Part shown: positions 36,461 through 46,154 of the stretch, one piece after another
Layout of the letters: each line of letters starts with the position of its first letter
How positions within the stretch are numbered: the stretch's first letter is position 1
Origin: an uncultured bacterium
GTDB lineage: Bacteria > Bacteroidota > Bacteroidia > Bacteroidales > Muribaculaceae
Direction: 5' to 3'
Length of the DNA stretch: 51,121 nucleotides
Assembly: GCA_946184715.1 (NCBI GenBank)
Contig: CAMHGU010000001.1
Location: 1 to 51,121 of the forward strand
The notes under the pieces: generated by a model
Database searches by the model: none
What the model was told of the DNA's origin: nothing
The model's input: the letters and a program-made list of their open reading frames with translations, nothing else
Program-made: the position numbers and the translations under genes

Positions 36461-39187
36461 ATGGCGTTGCCCTACATAGGATTGACCTTGGAGCAGGTGG
36501 CTGAGAGCCGCCGGCTTCACGGGGCTAATGTGCTTACGCAGCGCAGCCGCAAGTCGCTGTGGGAGCGATATGTGGAGAAGCTTTTCGGCGACAAGCTCAT
36601 AGTGATTCTCGAAGTGGCAGCGGTGCTGTCGGTGGTCATCGCGTTTGCCGAGTATTACGGCTGGGCGGGGCTGACCCCGCAAGGGCTGCGGGTCTTTGCC
36701 GAGCCGTGCGGTATTCTGCTGGCCATTCTGCTTGCCACGGGCATAGCTTTCTACTTTGAGGTTAAGGCCGATAAGGAGTTCTCGCTGCTGAGCCAAGCGC
36801 GCGACGACGAGAGCGTGAAGGCCGTGCGCGCCGGCCGCGTCACCACGATAGCGCGCCGCGAGGTGGTGGTGGGCGACATTGTGATCCTCGCCCCGGGCGA
36901 TGAGATACCGGCCGATGGCCACATCCTTCGCTCGTCGCAGCTGCTGGTTGATGAATCCACCCTCACCGGCGAGCTTCAGAGCCACAAAGGGCTCGACCTG
37001 CCCCACGAGCGCGAATCGACCTATCCACCTGACCACCTGCTGCGTGGCACCACGGTGATGGAGGGTAGGGCGACCTACGAAGTGACGGCCGTGGGCGATG
37101 CCACCGAAGACGGCAAGCTGATGCACGCTGCGGCTATCGATACCACGGTGGTGACACCCCTTAATAGCCAGCTCGACCGGCTCGGTAAGCGCATTGCCAA
37201 GTACAGCTATCTGCTTGCCGCTCTGATTTTCGTAGGCCGGCTTTTGACCTACTTGTTGCAAGCCGGAAGCGACATTGCCTCTGTTGACTTTGTCGATTAT
37301 ATGCTGCAATCGGTGATGATTGTGGTCACCTTCATCGTGATGGCAGTGCCTGAAGGGCTGCCCATGGCGGTGTCGCTGAGCCTTGCCTACTCAATGCGGC
37401 GGATGCTGAAACAGGGAAGCCTGATGCGCCGGCTCCACGCCTGCGAGACTATGGGCGCTGCCTCGGTGATTTGCACCGATAAGACCGGCACGCTCACCCA
37501 GAACCGTATGCAGGTGGCTGAGGCCGTCTTTTTCAATCGCGAAGTTACTGATGCCGATGGCATCATCGCCGAGAGTATGGCCGTCAACTCCACGGCCCAC
37601 CTGAGCGACCGCGTGGTGGGCAATCCCACCGAGGGAGCCTTGCTGCTGTGGCTGCGCGATGCCGGTGTAGATTATATGGCGGTGCGCGAGTCGGTCGTCA
37701 TTGAGGCCGAACTCCCGTTCTCCACCGAGCGCAAGATGATGGCAATGGCAGTGAAACGCCGCGACGGCACCCGCCGGCTCTACCTCAAGGGCGCGCCTGA
37801 GATAGTGCTCGACCTCTGCGCTGCCATAGATGGCAATGTGCCTAAACAGGAGGTGCTTATCGGCCTTGATAAGTGGCAGCGAAGCGGAATGCGCACCCTC
37901 GGTTTTGCCGTGGCTGAGCTTGCCGACGATGAGCAGCCTATCCGCGACAAGCAGCTGCAGGCCAAGCATCTGCACTTCGTAGGGTATGTGGCCATTAGCG
38001 ACCCCGTGCGCAGTGATGTGCCGGCCGCCGTGGCCGAATGTCGCGAAGCGGGAATCGACATAAAGATAATCACCGGCGACACCGTGGGCACCGCCACCGA
38101 GGTGGGCCGCTCTATCGGCATCATCGCTGCCGCCCCCGCCGCCGGACAGGTGGCTACCGGGCCCGACATTGCCGCGATGAGCGACGAAGAGCTGCAGCAA
38201 GCCGTCGCCGACCTGAAAATCATAGCCCGCGCGCGCCCGCTCGACAAACAGCGTGTGGTGGAAGCCTTGCAGCGACGTGGCGAGGTGGTGGCCGTCACCG
38301 GCGACGGTACCAACGACGCTCCCGCGCTTCGCGCCGCCCACGTGGGCCTCTCAATGGGCGACGGCACCGCCGTGGCCAAAGAAGCCTCTGATATCACCAT
38401 CCTCGACAACTCCTTCGCCAGCATCGCCACCGCCGTGATGTGGGGTCGCTCGCTCTATCGTAACATACAGCGCTTCCTCATTTTCCAGCTTACGGTCAAC
38501 GCCACCGCCTGCCTGGTGCTGCTCGCCGGTGCCGCGATGGGTATGCAGTCGCCGCTGACGGTGACGCAGATGCTCTGGATCAACCTGATAATGGATTCCT
38601 TTGCCGCCGTGGCGATGGCATCGCTGCCGCCGCAACGCTCCGTGATGAAGGAGAAGCCCCGCAGCCCGAAGGCCTCAATCGTTAATCGCTCGCTCGTCAA
38701 TGAGATTGTGCTCACTTCGGTAATTTTCCTTGCTGCTCTCTTGTCGCTGCAATTAGTGCTTGAGCATGGCACTGCGGTTACCTCATTTACGGGTGTGTTA
38801 AATATAGGTGTGATTAAATCGGCGTTGTCGATGGAATATCACATAATGGAACCGGTCGAACTCTCCATCTTCTTTACCTTCTTCGTGATGCTCCACTGGT
38901 GGAATATGCTGGCCGTAGGGCACTACGCTACCGCCAAAGGCGAGATGCCAATTAAGGAGTGGCGCTCCGTTAGAACCTTTATGATTATCTGGGGTATTAT
39001 CTTGATAGGGCAGCTGGTGATAGTGGAGCTGGGCGTTGACTTGTTTAATGTGAAGGATTTAGCTTTATGGAATGACTGGCTGCCCATCTTCGTCGTCACG
39101 GGAATCGTGGTGGCGCTGTCCTACCTTTTGCGCCGCCGGTTATGGAAAAAACAGCGCAAAGGCGATGCCCATCAGCCAAATAATTAG
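36461..39187 (+). CDS. Calcium-transporting P-type ATPase (type IIB, PMCA-like)
   Basis: P2-type cation pump of 908 residues in the inner membrane. The N-terminal cation-ATPase domain is followed by the actuator motif DESTLTGE. Helix M4 has VPEGLPMAVSLSLA, with the Ca-coordinating Glu of PEGLP. The phosphorylation site is DKTGTLTQN with D340, and the hinge is GDGTNDAPAL. M6 carries NLIMDSFAAV, with the ion-binding Asn/Asp pair. A set of C-terminal membrane helices ends in a basic tail. The PEGLP and NxxxD motifs point to Ca2+ rather than K+ or heavy metals. ATG 36461 is chosen over GTG 36452, which lies inside the -7 box. Single gene, 67 bases before pdxA. Confidence 0.94.
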   Translation: MALPYIGLTLEQVAESRRLHGANVLTQRSRKSLWERYVEKLFGDKLIVILEVAAVLSVVIAFAEYYGWAGLTPQGLRVFAEPCGILLAILLATGIAFYFEVKADKEFSLLSQARDDESVKAVRAGRVTTIARREVVVGDIVILAPGDEIPADGHILRSSQLLVDESTLTGELQSHKGLDLPHERESTYPPDHLLRGTTVMEGRATYEVTAVGDATEDGKLMHAAAIDTTVVTPLNSQLDRLGKRIAKYSYLLAALIFVGRLLTYLLQAGSDIASVDFVDYMLQSVMIVVTFIVMAVPEGLPMAVSLSLAYSMRRMLKQGSLMRRLHACETMGAASVICTDKTGTLTQNRMQVAEAVFFNREVTDADGIIAESMAVNSTAHLSDRVVGNPTEGALLLWLRDAGVDYMAVRESVVIEAELPFSTERKMMAMAVKRRDGTRRLYLKGAPEIVLDLCAAIDGNVPKQEVLIGLDKWQRSGMRTLGFAVAELADDEQPIRDKQLQAKHLHFVGYVAISDPVRSDVPAAVAECREAGIDIKIITGDTVGTATEVGRSIGIIAAAPAAGQVATGPDIAAMSDEELQQAVADLKIIARARPLDKQRVVEALQRRGEVVAVTGDGTNDAPALRAAHVGLSMGDGTAVAKEASDITILDNSFASIATAVMWGRSLYRNIQRFLIFQLTVNATACLVLLAGAAMGMQSPLTVTQMLWINLIMDSFAAVAMASLPPQRSVMKEKPRSPKASIVNRSLVNEIVLTSVIFLAALLSLQLVLEHGTAVTSFTGVLNIGVIKSALSMEYHIMEPVELSIFFTFFVMLHWWNMLAVGHYATAKGEMPIKEWRSVRTFMIIWGIILIGQLVIVELGVDLFNVKDLALWNDWLPIFVVTGIVVALSYLLRRRLWKKQRKGDAHQPNN

Positions 39188-39254
39188 TAAATTAGCGGTT
39201 CGGAACAAACCGAAACCGGACCGAATAATGTAATACGCTTATTATCAAAGATAT

Positions 39255-40361
39255 ATGAGTAACAATAGAAAGATACGAGTGGGAATCACCCACGGCGACA
39301 TCAACGGCATAGGCTACGAGGTGATACTGCGCACTCTCGTTGCTCCGATTTGCGAGCTTTGCACCCCGGTGGTGTACGGCTCTTCGACTGTAGCCACTTA
39401 CTATCGCAAGGGAATGGAGCTTGAGCCGGTGAATTTCAAGCTGATAGCCAACGCCGCGCAAATCGTTGACGGTGCCAACAACCTTATCGAAGTGCTGCCG
39501 CCCACTGTCAAAGTGGAGCCGGGCGTGGAGAGCAGCGCTGCCGGCGAGGCCGCCTTTATCGCCCTCGAGCGCGCCGTGGCCGACCTCAAAGCCGGCTACA
39601 TCGACGTGCTCGTCACCGCGCCTATCAACAAGAAGACAATCCAGAGCGAGCAGTTCCGTTTCCCTGGCCACACCGAGTATCTGGCCGCCTCGCTCGGCGA
39701 GGGCGAGCAGCCGCTGATGATTCTTTTCAACGACGTGGTGCGTGTGGCTCTCGTCACCACTCATCTGCCGCTGGCCAAAGTGGCCGAGGCGATTACCAAA
39801 GAGGAGATAGTGGCCAAGCTCGAGCTTCTCGACCGCTCGCTGCGCTACGACTTCGGGCTTGAGCGCCCGCGCATCGCGGTGCTCTCGCTCAATCCGCACT
39901 CCGGCGACGGCGGCCTCCTCGGCCGCGAGGAGCAGGAGATTATCATTCCGGCTATCAACGAGGCGTGCGATGCCAAGCATCTGCTATGCTTCGGCCCCTA
40001 TGCCGCCGACGGCTTCTTCGGCAACCACCTCTACCGGAGCTTCGATGCCGTGCTCGCTATGTATCACGACCAAGGGCTCGCCCCGTTTAAGGCTATCGCG
40101 GGCGGCTCGGGCGTCAACTTCACCGCCGGACTGCCTTTCGTGCGCACCTCGCCCGACCACGGCACCGGATTCGACATTGCCAATAAAGGCCTCGCCGACC
40201 CCTCCTCGCTCCGCGAAGCCATCTACAAGGCTATCGACATCTACCGCAATCGCAAAGCCTACGAGGCCGACCACCGCAATCCGCTCACCAAGCAGTATGT
40301 GGATAAGGGTAAGGACAACGTGGTGCTCGACCTCACCAAGGTGGAGGAACCCGACCTGTAA
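39255..40361 (+). CDS. pdxA: 4-hydroxythreonine-4-phosphate dehydrogenase
   Basis: NAD-dependent enzyme of pyridoxal phosphate synthesis (DXP-dependent route), cytoplasmic, 368 residues. The N-terminus has VGITHGDINGIGYEVIL, the expected GDxxGIGxE pattern. The metal-binding histidines are seen in FPGHTEYLA, MYHDQGLAPFK and SPDHGTGFDIA. Length is slightly above the usual 330 residues but normal for Bacteroidota. The next gene starts 36 bases downstream on the same strand without an evident promoter, so pdxA may be co-transcribed with the inositol-lipid genes. Confidence 0.96.
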   Translation: MSNNRKIRVGITHGDINGIGYEVILRTLVAPICELCTPVVYGSSTVATYYRKGMELEPVNFKLIANAAQIVDGANNLIEVLPPTVKVEPGVESSAAGEAAFIALERAVADLKAGYIDVLVTAPINKKTIQSEQFRFPGHTEYLAASLGEGEQPLMILFNDVVRVALVTTHLPLAKVAEAITKEEIVAKLELLDRSLRYDFGLERPRIAVLSLNPHSGDGGLLGREEQEIIIPAINEACDAKHLLCFGPYAADGFFGNHLYRSFDAVLAMYHDQGLAPFKAIAGGSGVNFTAGLPFVRTSPDHGTGFDIANKGLADPSSLREAIYKAIDIYRNRKAYEADHRNPLTKQYVDKGKDNVVLDLTKVEEPDL

Positions 40362-40397
40362 CGTCCCTGTAGTCACCCCTGTAACCTTCAATCTATT

Positions 40398-41099
40398 ATG
40401 AATTACGCTATCATAGCCGCCGGCGAGGGCTCGCGCCTCGCTCAAGAGGGAGTGGCGCTCCCTAAGCCGCTGGTTCGTCTCAATGGCGAGCCGATGATTC
40501 AGCGCCTGATGAATATATTTATGCGCTGCAATGCCGAGAGCATCAGCCTTATCGTCAATGAGCAGATGACCGAGGTGCAGCAGTTTGTGGAACAGGTCAA
40601 AGCCGACTATCCGCTCCGCGTGGTGGTTAAATCCACCCCGAGTAGTATGCACAGCTTCTTCGAGCTGAGCAAGATAATGCCCGAGGGAAAATTCTGCCTT
40701 ACCACCGTCGATACCATATTCCGTGAGCCCGACTTCGCAGCTTACATCAAAGCCTTTGAAGAGGCCGGCGACGATTGCGATGGCCTTATGGCCGTGACCC
40801 CCTTCATCGACGATGAGAAACCGCTCTACGTGGCCACTGATGACCATCTCAACATCACCGCCTTCTGCGACACGGCTTTCGAGGGTGTGAAGTATATCTC
40901 GGGTGGCATCTATGCCCTCAATCAGCGGGCCGTGGCGGTGCTCCGCGACTGTATGGAGCAGGGCGTGGCGCGAATGCGCAATTTCCAGCGCGCCCTCGTG
41001 GCTGCCGGCCTCAACCTTCGCGCTTACCCCATCGAGAAGATTATCGACGTGGACCATGCCGCCGATATCGAAACGGCGCAGCGCTTTATCAATGAGTGA
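40398..41099 (+). CDS. NTP-transferase (sugar/inositol-phosphate nucleotidyltransferase-like)
   Basis: A 233-residue cytoplasmic nucleotidyltransferase. It has the N-terminal glycine-rich loop AAGEGSRL, then LPKPLVRLNGEPMI with the phosphate-binding Lys. TVDT at about residues 110-113 stands at the metal-binding Asp position, and GGIYAL comes later. It has no acyltransferase or hexapeptide tail, so it is a minimal MobA/RmlA-type core. It is first in a run of four closely spaced genes with an ATP-grasp enzyme, a CDP-alcohol phosphatidyltransferase and a HAD phosphatase, and inositol-3-phosphate synthase follows. This suggests that it activates inositol phosphate (for example as CDP-inositol); that is inference. 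The family assignment is secure. Confidence 0.88.
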   Translation: MNYAIIAAGEGSRLAQEGVALPKPLVRLNGEPMIQRLMNIFMRCNAESISLIVNEQMTEVQQFVEQVKADYPLRVVVKSTPSSMHSFFELSKIMPEGKFCLTTVDTIFREPDFAAYIKAFEEAGDDCDGLMAVTPFIDDEKPLYVATDDHLNITAFCDTAFEGVKYISGGIYALNQRAVAVLRDCMEQGVARMRNFQRALVAAGLNLRAYPIEKIIDVDHAADIETAQRFINE

Positions 41100-41123
41100 A
41101 ATATTTAATCAAATCAATCCGAT

Positions 41124-41993
41124 ATGTCAGATATAGTAATAGCAGGCGTGATGAGGGCCGGAGCCTTCTCGCCCAATCACATAGGTAACGACGCCGCTAT
41201 CTTCAACGCCACCGCCGAGCAGCTCCGCAAGCGTGGCTGCGAAGTGAATGTATATAGCGAGGAACAGCTCGCCCGCGGCGAGGTGACCGAGCCGATAATC
41301 CTGAATATGTGTCGCGAGCAGAGCAGCATCCACCTCTTGCAAAAGTATGAGGACGAGGGCCGCCTGGTCATCAACTCGGGCTACGGCATCGAGAACTGCA
41401 CGCGCGAGCGAATGACGCGTATCCTCATCGGCAACGGTATCCCGTACCCCGAGAGCCTGATGGTCAACACCAACGAGGCCGTAAAACCCGCCCTTAAGAA
41501 GGCCGGCATCGCCTCCTGCTGGATCAAGCGCGGCGACTTCCACGCCCAGCACCGCGAGGACGTGACCTACTGCCGCAATATCGACGAGGCGCAAGAGACC
41601 CTCCAAGAGTTCTTCTATCGCGGCATCAAGCGCGCCGTCATCAATCGTCACCTCGTGGGCGACCTTGTCAAGTTCTACGGAGTGGTGGGCCAGCCCTATT
41701 TCTTCTGGTTCTATCCCTTCGATGAGGGCCACAGCAAATACGGCTACGAGGCCATCAACGGCAAGAGCCAGGGTCTGGAGTTCGACCCGAAGCGCCTCAA
41801 GGCCATCTGCGCCGACGCGGCCGACGCACTCGACATCAAGATTTACGGCGGCGACTGCATCATCGACGACCAAGGCAATATCAGCATCATCGACTTCAAC
41901 GACTGGCCCAGCTTCGCCCCCTGCCGCAACGAGGCCGCTCCTTACATCGCTAAAGGGGTGCTGGCGCTCATCAAGCAGTTCAAAGACCTTTAA
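41124..41993 (+). CDS. ATP-grasp ligase-like protein in inositol-lipid cluster
   Basis: A 289-residue cytoplasmic protein with an ATP-grasp layout. The N-terminal pre-ATP-grasp Rossmann-like part contains VIAGVMRAGAFSPNHIGND and NVYSEEQL. The central ATP-binding part has CWIKRGDFHAQ (Lys) and VINRHLVGDLVKFYGV. The C-terminal metal-binding end is GGDCIIDDQGNISIIDFND, where the Asp/Asn of DFND replace the usual E..N pair. ATP-grasp enzymes join a carboxylate, activated as acyl-phosphate, to an amine or similar group. No substrate is evident; its place between the nucleotidyltransferase (24 bases upstream) and the phosphatidyltransferase (21 bases downstream) implies a role in making or modifying the inositol lipid. 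Confidence 0.82.
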   Translation: MSDIVIAGVMRAGAFSPNHIGNDAAIFNATAEQLRKRGCEVNVYSEEQLARGEVTEPIILNMCREQSSIHLLQKYEDEGRLVINSGYGIENCTRERMTRILIGNGIPYPESLMVNTNEAVKPALKKAGIASCWIKRGDFHAQHREDVTYCRNIDEAQETLQEFFYRGIKRAVINRHLVGDLVKFYGVVGQPYFFWFYPFDEGHSKYGYEAINGKSQGLEFDPKRLKAICADAADALDIKIYGGDCIIDDQGNISIIDFNDWPSFAPCRNEAAPYIAKGVLALIKQFKDL

Positions 41994-42014
41994 CCTCAAT
42001 AACCATCCCCCGCA

Positions 42015-42971
42015 ATGAGTCTGAAATCTTTGCGCGACGAATATCGCGCCACTCTCAAATCGAAAGATACCGAGGAGACCATCGACCTCCTCTTTTACCG
42101 CCCCATAGGTTTCGCGTGGGCCAAGCTCTGCGCTGCCGTGGGCATCACTCCTAATGTCATCACCATTGCCTCTATATTTATAGGTGTGGCAGCCGGCGTG
42201 ATGTTCTACTTCGACAACCTGTGGTACAACGTCATCGGTATGCTACTGCTGATATGGGCCAACTCGTTCGACAGCGCCGACGGCCAGCTCGCGCGTATGA
42301 CCAAGCAGTATTCGCGCCTCGGGCGTATCCTCGACGGCGTCAGCGGCGACCTATGGTTTGTCACCATCTACTTCGCCATCTGCTTCCGTATGATTCAGTG
42401 TGTCAACGACCCGCTCGTTGGCGACCTCTTCGTGCAGCACCACTGGATTATCTGGACCATCGCCATCGTAGCCGGAATATGCCACGCCAAGCAAGCCGCT
42501 ATGGCCGACTACTATCGCCAGTTCCATCTCTACTTCCTCAAGGGGAAAGAGGGTAGCGAGCTTGAGCGCGTGGAGCTGCTCGACGCCAAGCTGAGCCGTA
42601 TGAGCTGGCGTAAGGAGTTCGGCGCCAAGTTGGTGCTCTTCTTCTACCGTAACTACACTGCCAATCAGGAGAGTATGACCCCCGCAATGCAGACCTTCCG
42701 CCGTGAGCTCCGCGAGCGCTACGGCGAAGAACTGCCCCAAGAGCTTCGCGACGACTTCCGCCGCGCAAGCCTCCCGCTGATGAAGTACACCAACTGGCTG
42801 TCGTTCAATATGCGCACCATCACGCTCTTCATCGCCCTCTTCTGCCGCGTGCCCTGGTGCTACTTCGTGGCCGAAATCGTAATTTTCAACGCTCTCCTTA
42901 TATATATGTGGCGGCGCCACGAGGCTATCTGCCGTCGGTTTATCAACTCTATTAAGCAGCAAGCAGTATGA
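42015..42971 (+). CDS. CDP-alcohol phosphatidyltransferase (inositol-lipid synthase candidate)
   Basis: Integral membrane enzyme, 318 residues, about six hydrophobic segments. It has the CDP-alcohol signature DSADGQLAR, then eight residues, GRILD and GVSGD. The last two Asp residues are separated by four residues instead of the usual three. It transfers a phospho-alcohol between a CDP-activated partner and a hydroxyl. With inositol-3-phosphate synthase nearby, the products are probably phosphatidylinositol phosphate or an inositol phosphoceramide. The soluble C-terminal third (about 180-260) is longer than in PgsA-type enzymes. The stop overlaps the next start by 4 bases (ATGA), indicating coupling to the phosphatase gene. 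Confidence 0.92.
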   Translation: MSLKSLRDEYRATLKSKDTEETIDLLFYRPIGFAWAKLCAAVGITPNVITIASIFIGVAAGVMFYFDNLWYNVIGMLLLIWANSFDSADGQLARMTKQYSRLGRILDGVSGDLWFVTIYFAICFRMIQCVNDPLVGDLFVQHHWIIWTIAIVAGICHAKQAAMADYYRQFHLYFLKGKEGSELERVELLDAKLSRMSWRKEFGAKLVLFFYRNYTANQESMTPAMQTFRRELRERYGEELPQELRDDFRRASLPLMKYTNWLSFNMRTITLFIALFCRVPWCYFVAEIVIFNALLIYMWRRHEAICRRFINSIKQQAV

Positions 42972-43678
42972 TCAAAGGGCTTATCTTCGACTACGGCGGC
43001 ACACTCGACAGCCGCGGTATCCACTGGAGCGAGGTGATTTGGGACGGATACCGCGAGGCCGCGGTGCCGGTCACCAAGGAGCAATTTCGCGAGGCGTATG
43101 TATATGGCGAGCGTGAACTGGCGCGCACTCGCCACATCTTGCCTCACCACACCTTCCGCGACCTCCTCGACATCAAGATGCGCATCGAATTGCGCTACCT
43201 TGCCGAGCAGGGGCTGTTCACCGTTCGTCAAGCCGACCAGTGGGTACCCGTCATTGCCGGATATTGCTACCGCTTCGCCAAGAACTGCGTGGAAGAGGCG
43301 CGTATGGTCCTCGCCTTATTATATAATGAGTACCCGATAGTGCTCGTCAGCAATTTCTACGGCAACATCGAAGCCGTGCTCAACGATTTCGGCATCGCCA
43401 AGTACTTCGATAAGATTGTGGAGAGCGCCGTGGTGGGCGTGCGCAAGCCCGACCCGCAGATTTTCACCCTCGGCGTCGAGGCCCTCGGCCTTAAGCCCGA
43501 CGAGGTGCTCGTGGTGGGCGACAGCTACACCAAGGACATCGAGCCGGCCCTCAAAGCCGGGTGCCACGCCGTGTGGCTAAAGGGCAAAGGCTGGACCGAT
43601 AAGGAGGACGCAATAGAGTATCCTCACACTATCCGAAAATTGGGCGAATTGCTCGATAGCAGCATTTTGAAAAATTAA
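42968..43678 (+). CDS. HAD-family hydrolase, probable phosphoinositol-lipid or inositol phosphatase
   Basis: A 236-residue soluble HAD enzyme with a C1-type helical cap. Motif I is FDYGGTLD (nucleophile Asp9), with Gly at the +2 position where phosphatases usually have Asp. Motif II is LVSNFYGN, motif III is VRKPDPQIF (Lys), and motif IV is VGDSYTKDI. The cluster context suggests that it removes the phosphate from a phosphatidylinositol-phosphate-type intermediate. The missing second Asp could mean slow or different chemistry. It overlaps the phosphatidyltransferase gene by 4 bases and is followed by a terminator. Confidence 0.88.
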   Translation: MIKGLIFDYGGTLDSRGIHWSEVIWDGYREAAVPVTKEQFREAYVYGERELARTRHILPHHTFRDLLDIKMRIELRYLAEQGLFTVRQADQWVPVIAGYCYRFAKNCVEEARMVLALLYNEYPIVLVSNFYGNIEAVLNDFGIAKYFDKIVESAVVGVRKPDPQIFTLGVEALGLKPDEVLVVGDSYTKDIEPALKAGCHAVWLKGKGWTDKEDAIEYPHTIRKLGELLDSSILKN

Positions 43679-43724
43679 CAAAATTGCGCTGAAATCGGTC
43701 AAATTTAACGGCAATTAACTAAAA

Positions 43725-43770
43725 CGGCTCGAATTTTACAATAAATAACTATTCGAGCCGCATTTTTTTC
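43725..43770 (+). terminator. Rho-independent terminator between the HAD gene and inositol-3-phosphate synthase
   Basis: A perfect 10-bp stem, CGGCTCGAAT (43725-43734) with ATTCGAGCCG (43751-43760), 16-base loop, then seven T. It separates the four-gene unit from the next gene. Confidence 0.92.
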
Positions 43771-43776
43771 CTCTTT

Positions 43777-43784
43777 TAATTTTG
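43777..43784 (+). promoter_or_regulatory. -7 box of the inositol-3-phosphate synthase promoter
   Basis: TAATTTTG matches TAnnTTTG directly after the upstream terminator. The leader would be about 125 bases. No clear -33 box was found. Confidence 0.6.
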
Positions 43785-43914
43785 TATGTGAAAAAATGGC
43801 AGTACTTTTACACCGTTTTTCGCAAAGCCACCCGGTTGGGCCGCTAAATGGAGCGAAAAGCACAACAAACCGAACGTGAAACAATAGAATTGTAAATAAC
43901 CTTTAATTAAAATT

Positions 43915-45204
<1,290 letters not shown>

Positions 45205-45246
45205 TCGCGCTACCGCGACTCCATAAGTCTAAGAATAGCATTTCCT

Positions 45247-45290
45247 CAAGCGGGTGGGCTACCGATAAGTGGCTCCCCCGCTTGCTTTTT
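45247..45290 (+). terminator. Terminator after inositol-3-phosphate synthase
   Basis: CAAGCGGG (45247-45254) pairs with CCCGCTTG (45277-45284), followed by CTTTTT, 42 bases after the stop. Confidence 0.85.
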
Positions 45291-45337
45291 CGCAAGTGAT
45301 GGCCTGCCGCCCTATTGCCCGCCTGCAAATAATTGGC

Positions 45338-45345
45338 TATCTTTG
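45338..45345 (+). promoter_or_regulatory. -7 box of the secreted hydrolase promoter
   Basis: TATCTTTG matches TAnnTTTG, with ATTG about 20 bases upstream (45314-45317). The leader would be about 16 bases. Confidence 0.68.
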
Positions 45346-45365
45346 CCATATATTGACGATAAGAT

Positions 45366-46097
45366 ATGAAGCACTACAATCTGTTTCTCGCCATTCTGGC
45401 CGCGCTCTTTGTGGCTATGGTGTGCAGCGCCGGCCGGCCTGCCGGCGCCACGGTGGCCTCAGCTCCGGCGGTTGATACCTTTACTTACAACCTGCCGTGC
45501 CAGGTTATCAATATCCATTCGGAGCTGCCGGGCAAGGCGATTTTGCTGCTCTGGCTGCACGGCGGGGTGCGCCACCGCGCCATTCACAGCTATTTCACTC
45601 ATCCCAACCATTGGGACAACTGCGCGGCCGACGACTCTATCGTCAACTACCTCAACTCTCACAATATCAAGGCCGTGGCTCTGTTGCCTATGTGCCACCG
45701 CGCCGATGCCGAAGGGTGCATCGCTTGGCGCGACTGCTATGCCGATGTGAAGGTGATGATTGATGAGTACGTCAGCCGTGGGCTCGTCGATCCCGCGCGC
45801 ATCTACCTCGCCGGCTCCTCCGACGGCGGCCGCGGTGCCTGGGACTATGCCGCGGAGCACCCTGAGATGTTTGCCGCCGCTATTTCAATGTCGTGCGAAG
45901 AGCCACGCATGGTGTCGATTCCGGTCTATTTCTTTAGCACTGCCGCCGAGGGCGATTGCTCCGGGCAGGTGGCCGTGCTTCAAGCTCAAGGCGCCACTAT
46001 CGTGGAGTACGAATACTGCCGGGAGATGGGTCACGGCGGCGATGCCGCACGTTGCACCCCACAGTTGCTCGACCGCTTCTTCGCCCACCGCAAGTGA
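45366..46097 (+). CDS. Secreted alpha/beta-hydrolase
   Basis: A 243-residue exported protein with a signal peptide (about 1-28, ending AGATVA). The Cys at position 20 is not in a good lipobox, so it is probably soluble. The alpha/beta-hydrolase fold has an oxyanion-type LWLHGG, the nucleophile elbow GSSDGG (Ser152) and His223 in EMGHGGD as catalytic His. This resembles small esterase/feruloyl esterase or PHB-depolymerase-like enzymes, but the substrate cannot be named. Single-gene unit with a short leader. It is followed 57 bases later by an acyltransferase with its own promoter. Confidence 0.83.
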   Translation: MKHYNLFLAILAALFVAMVCSAGRPAGATVASAPAVDTFTYNLPCQVINIHSELPGKAILLLWLHGGVRHRAIHSYFTHPNHWDNCAADDSIVNYLNSHNIKAVALLPMCHRADAEGCIAWRDCYADVKVMIDEYVSRGLVDPARIYLAGSSDGGRGAWDYAAEHPEMFAAAISMSCEEPRMVSIPVYFFSTAAEGDCSGQVAVLQAQGATIVEYEYCREMGHGGDAARCTPQLLDRFFAHRK

Positions 46098-46117
46098 GGT
46101 GATATTCGGCTGCCACA

Positions 46118-46149
46118 TTTGCAAGTGCCGCTGCTGTGTGCTACCTTTG
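46118..46149 (+). promoter_or_regulatory. Promoter of the acyltransferase gene, near-leaderless
   Basis: TTTG (46118-46121), exactly 20 bases, then TACCTTTG (46142-46149): full match to the Bacteroidota consensus. It ends 5 bases before the GTG at 46155, so transcription would start at or next to the start codon. Confidence 0.8.
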
Positions 46150-46154
46150 CGGTT

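Noticed and set aside
46119..46154. Upstream TTG start for the acyltransferase
   Set aside because: The codon sits inside a perfect -33 box, and the transcription start would be downstream of it.
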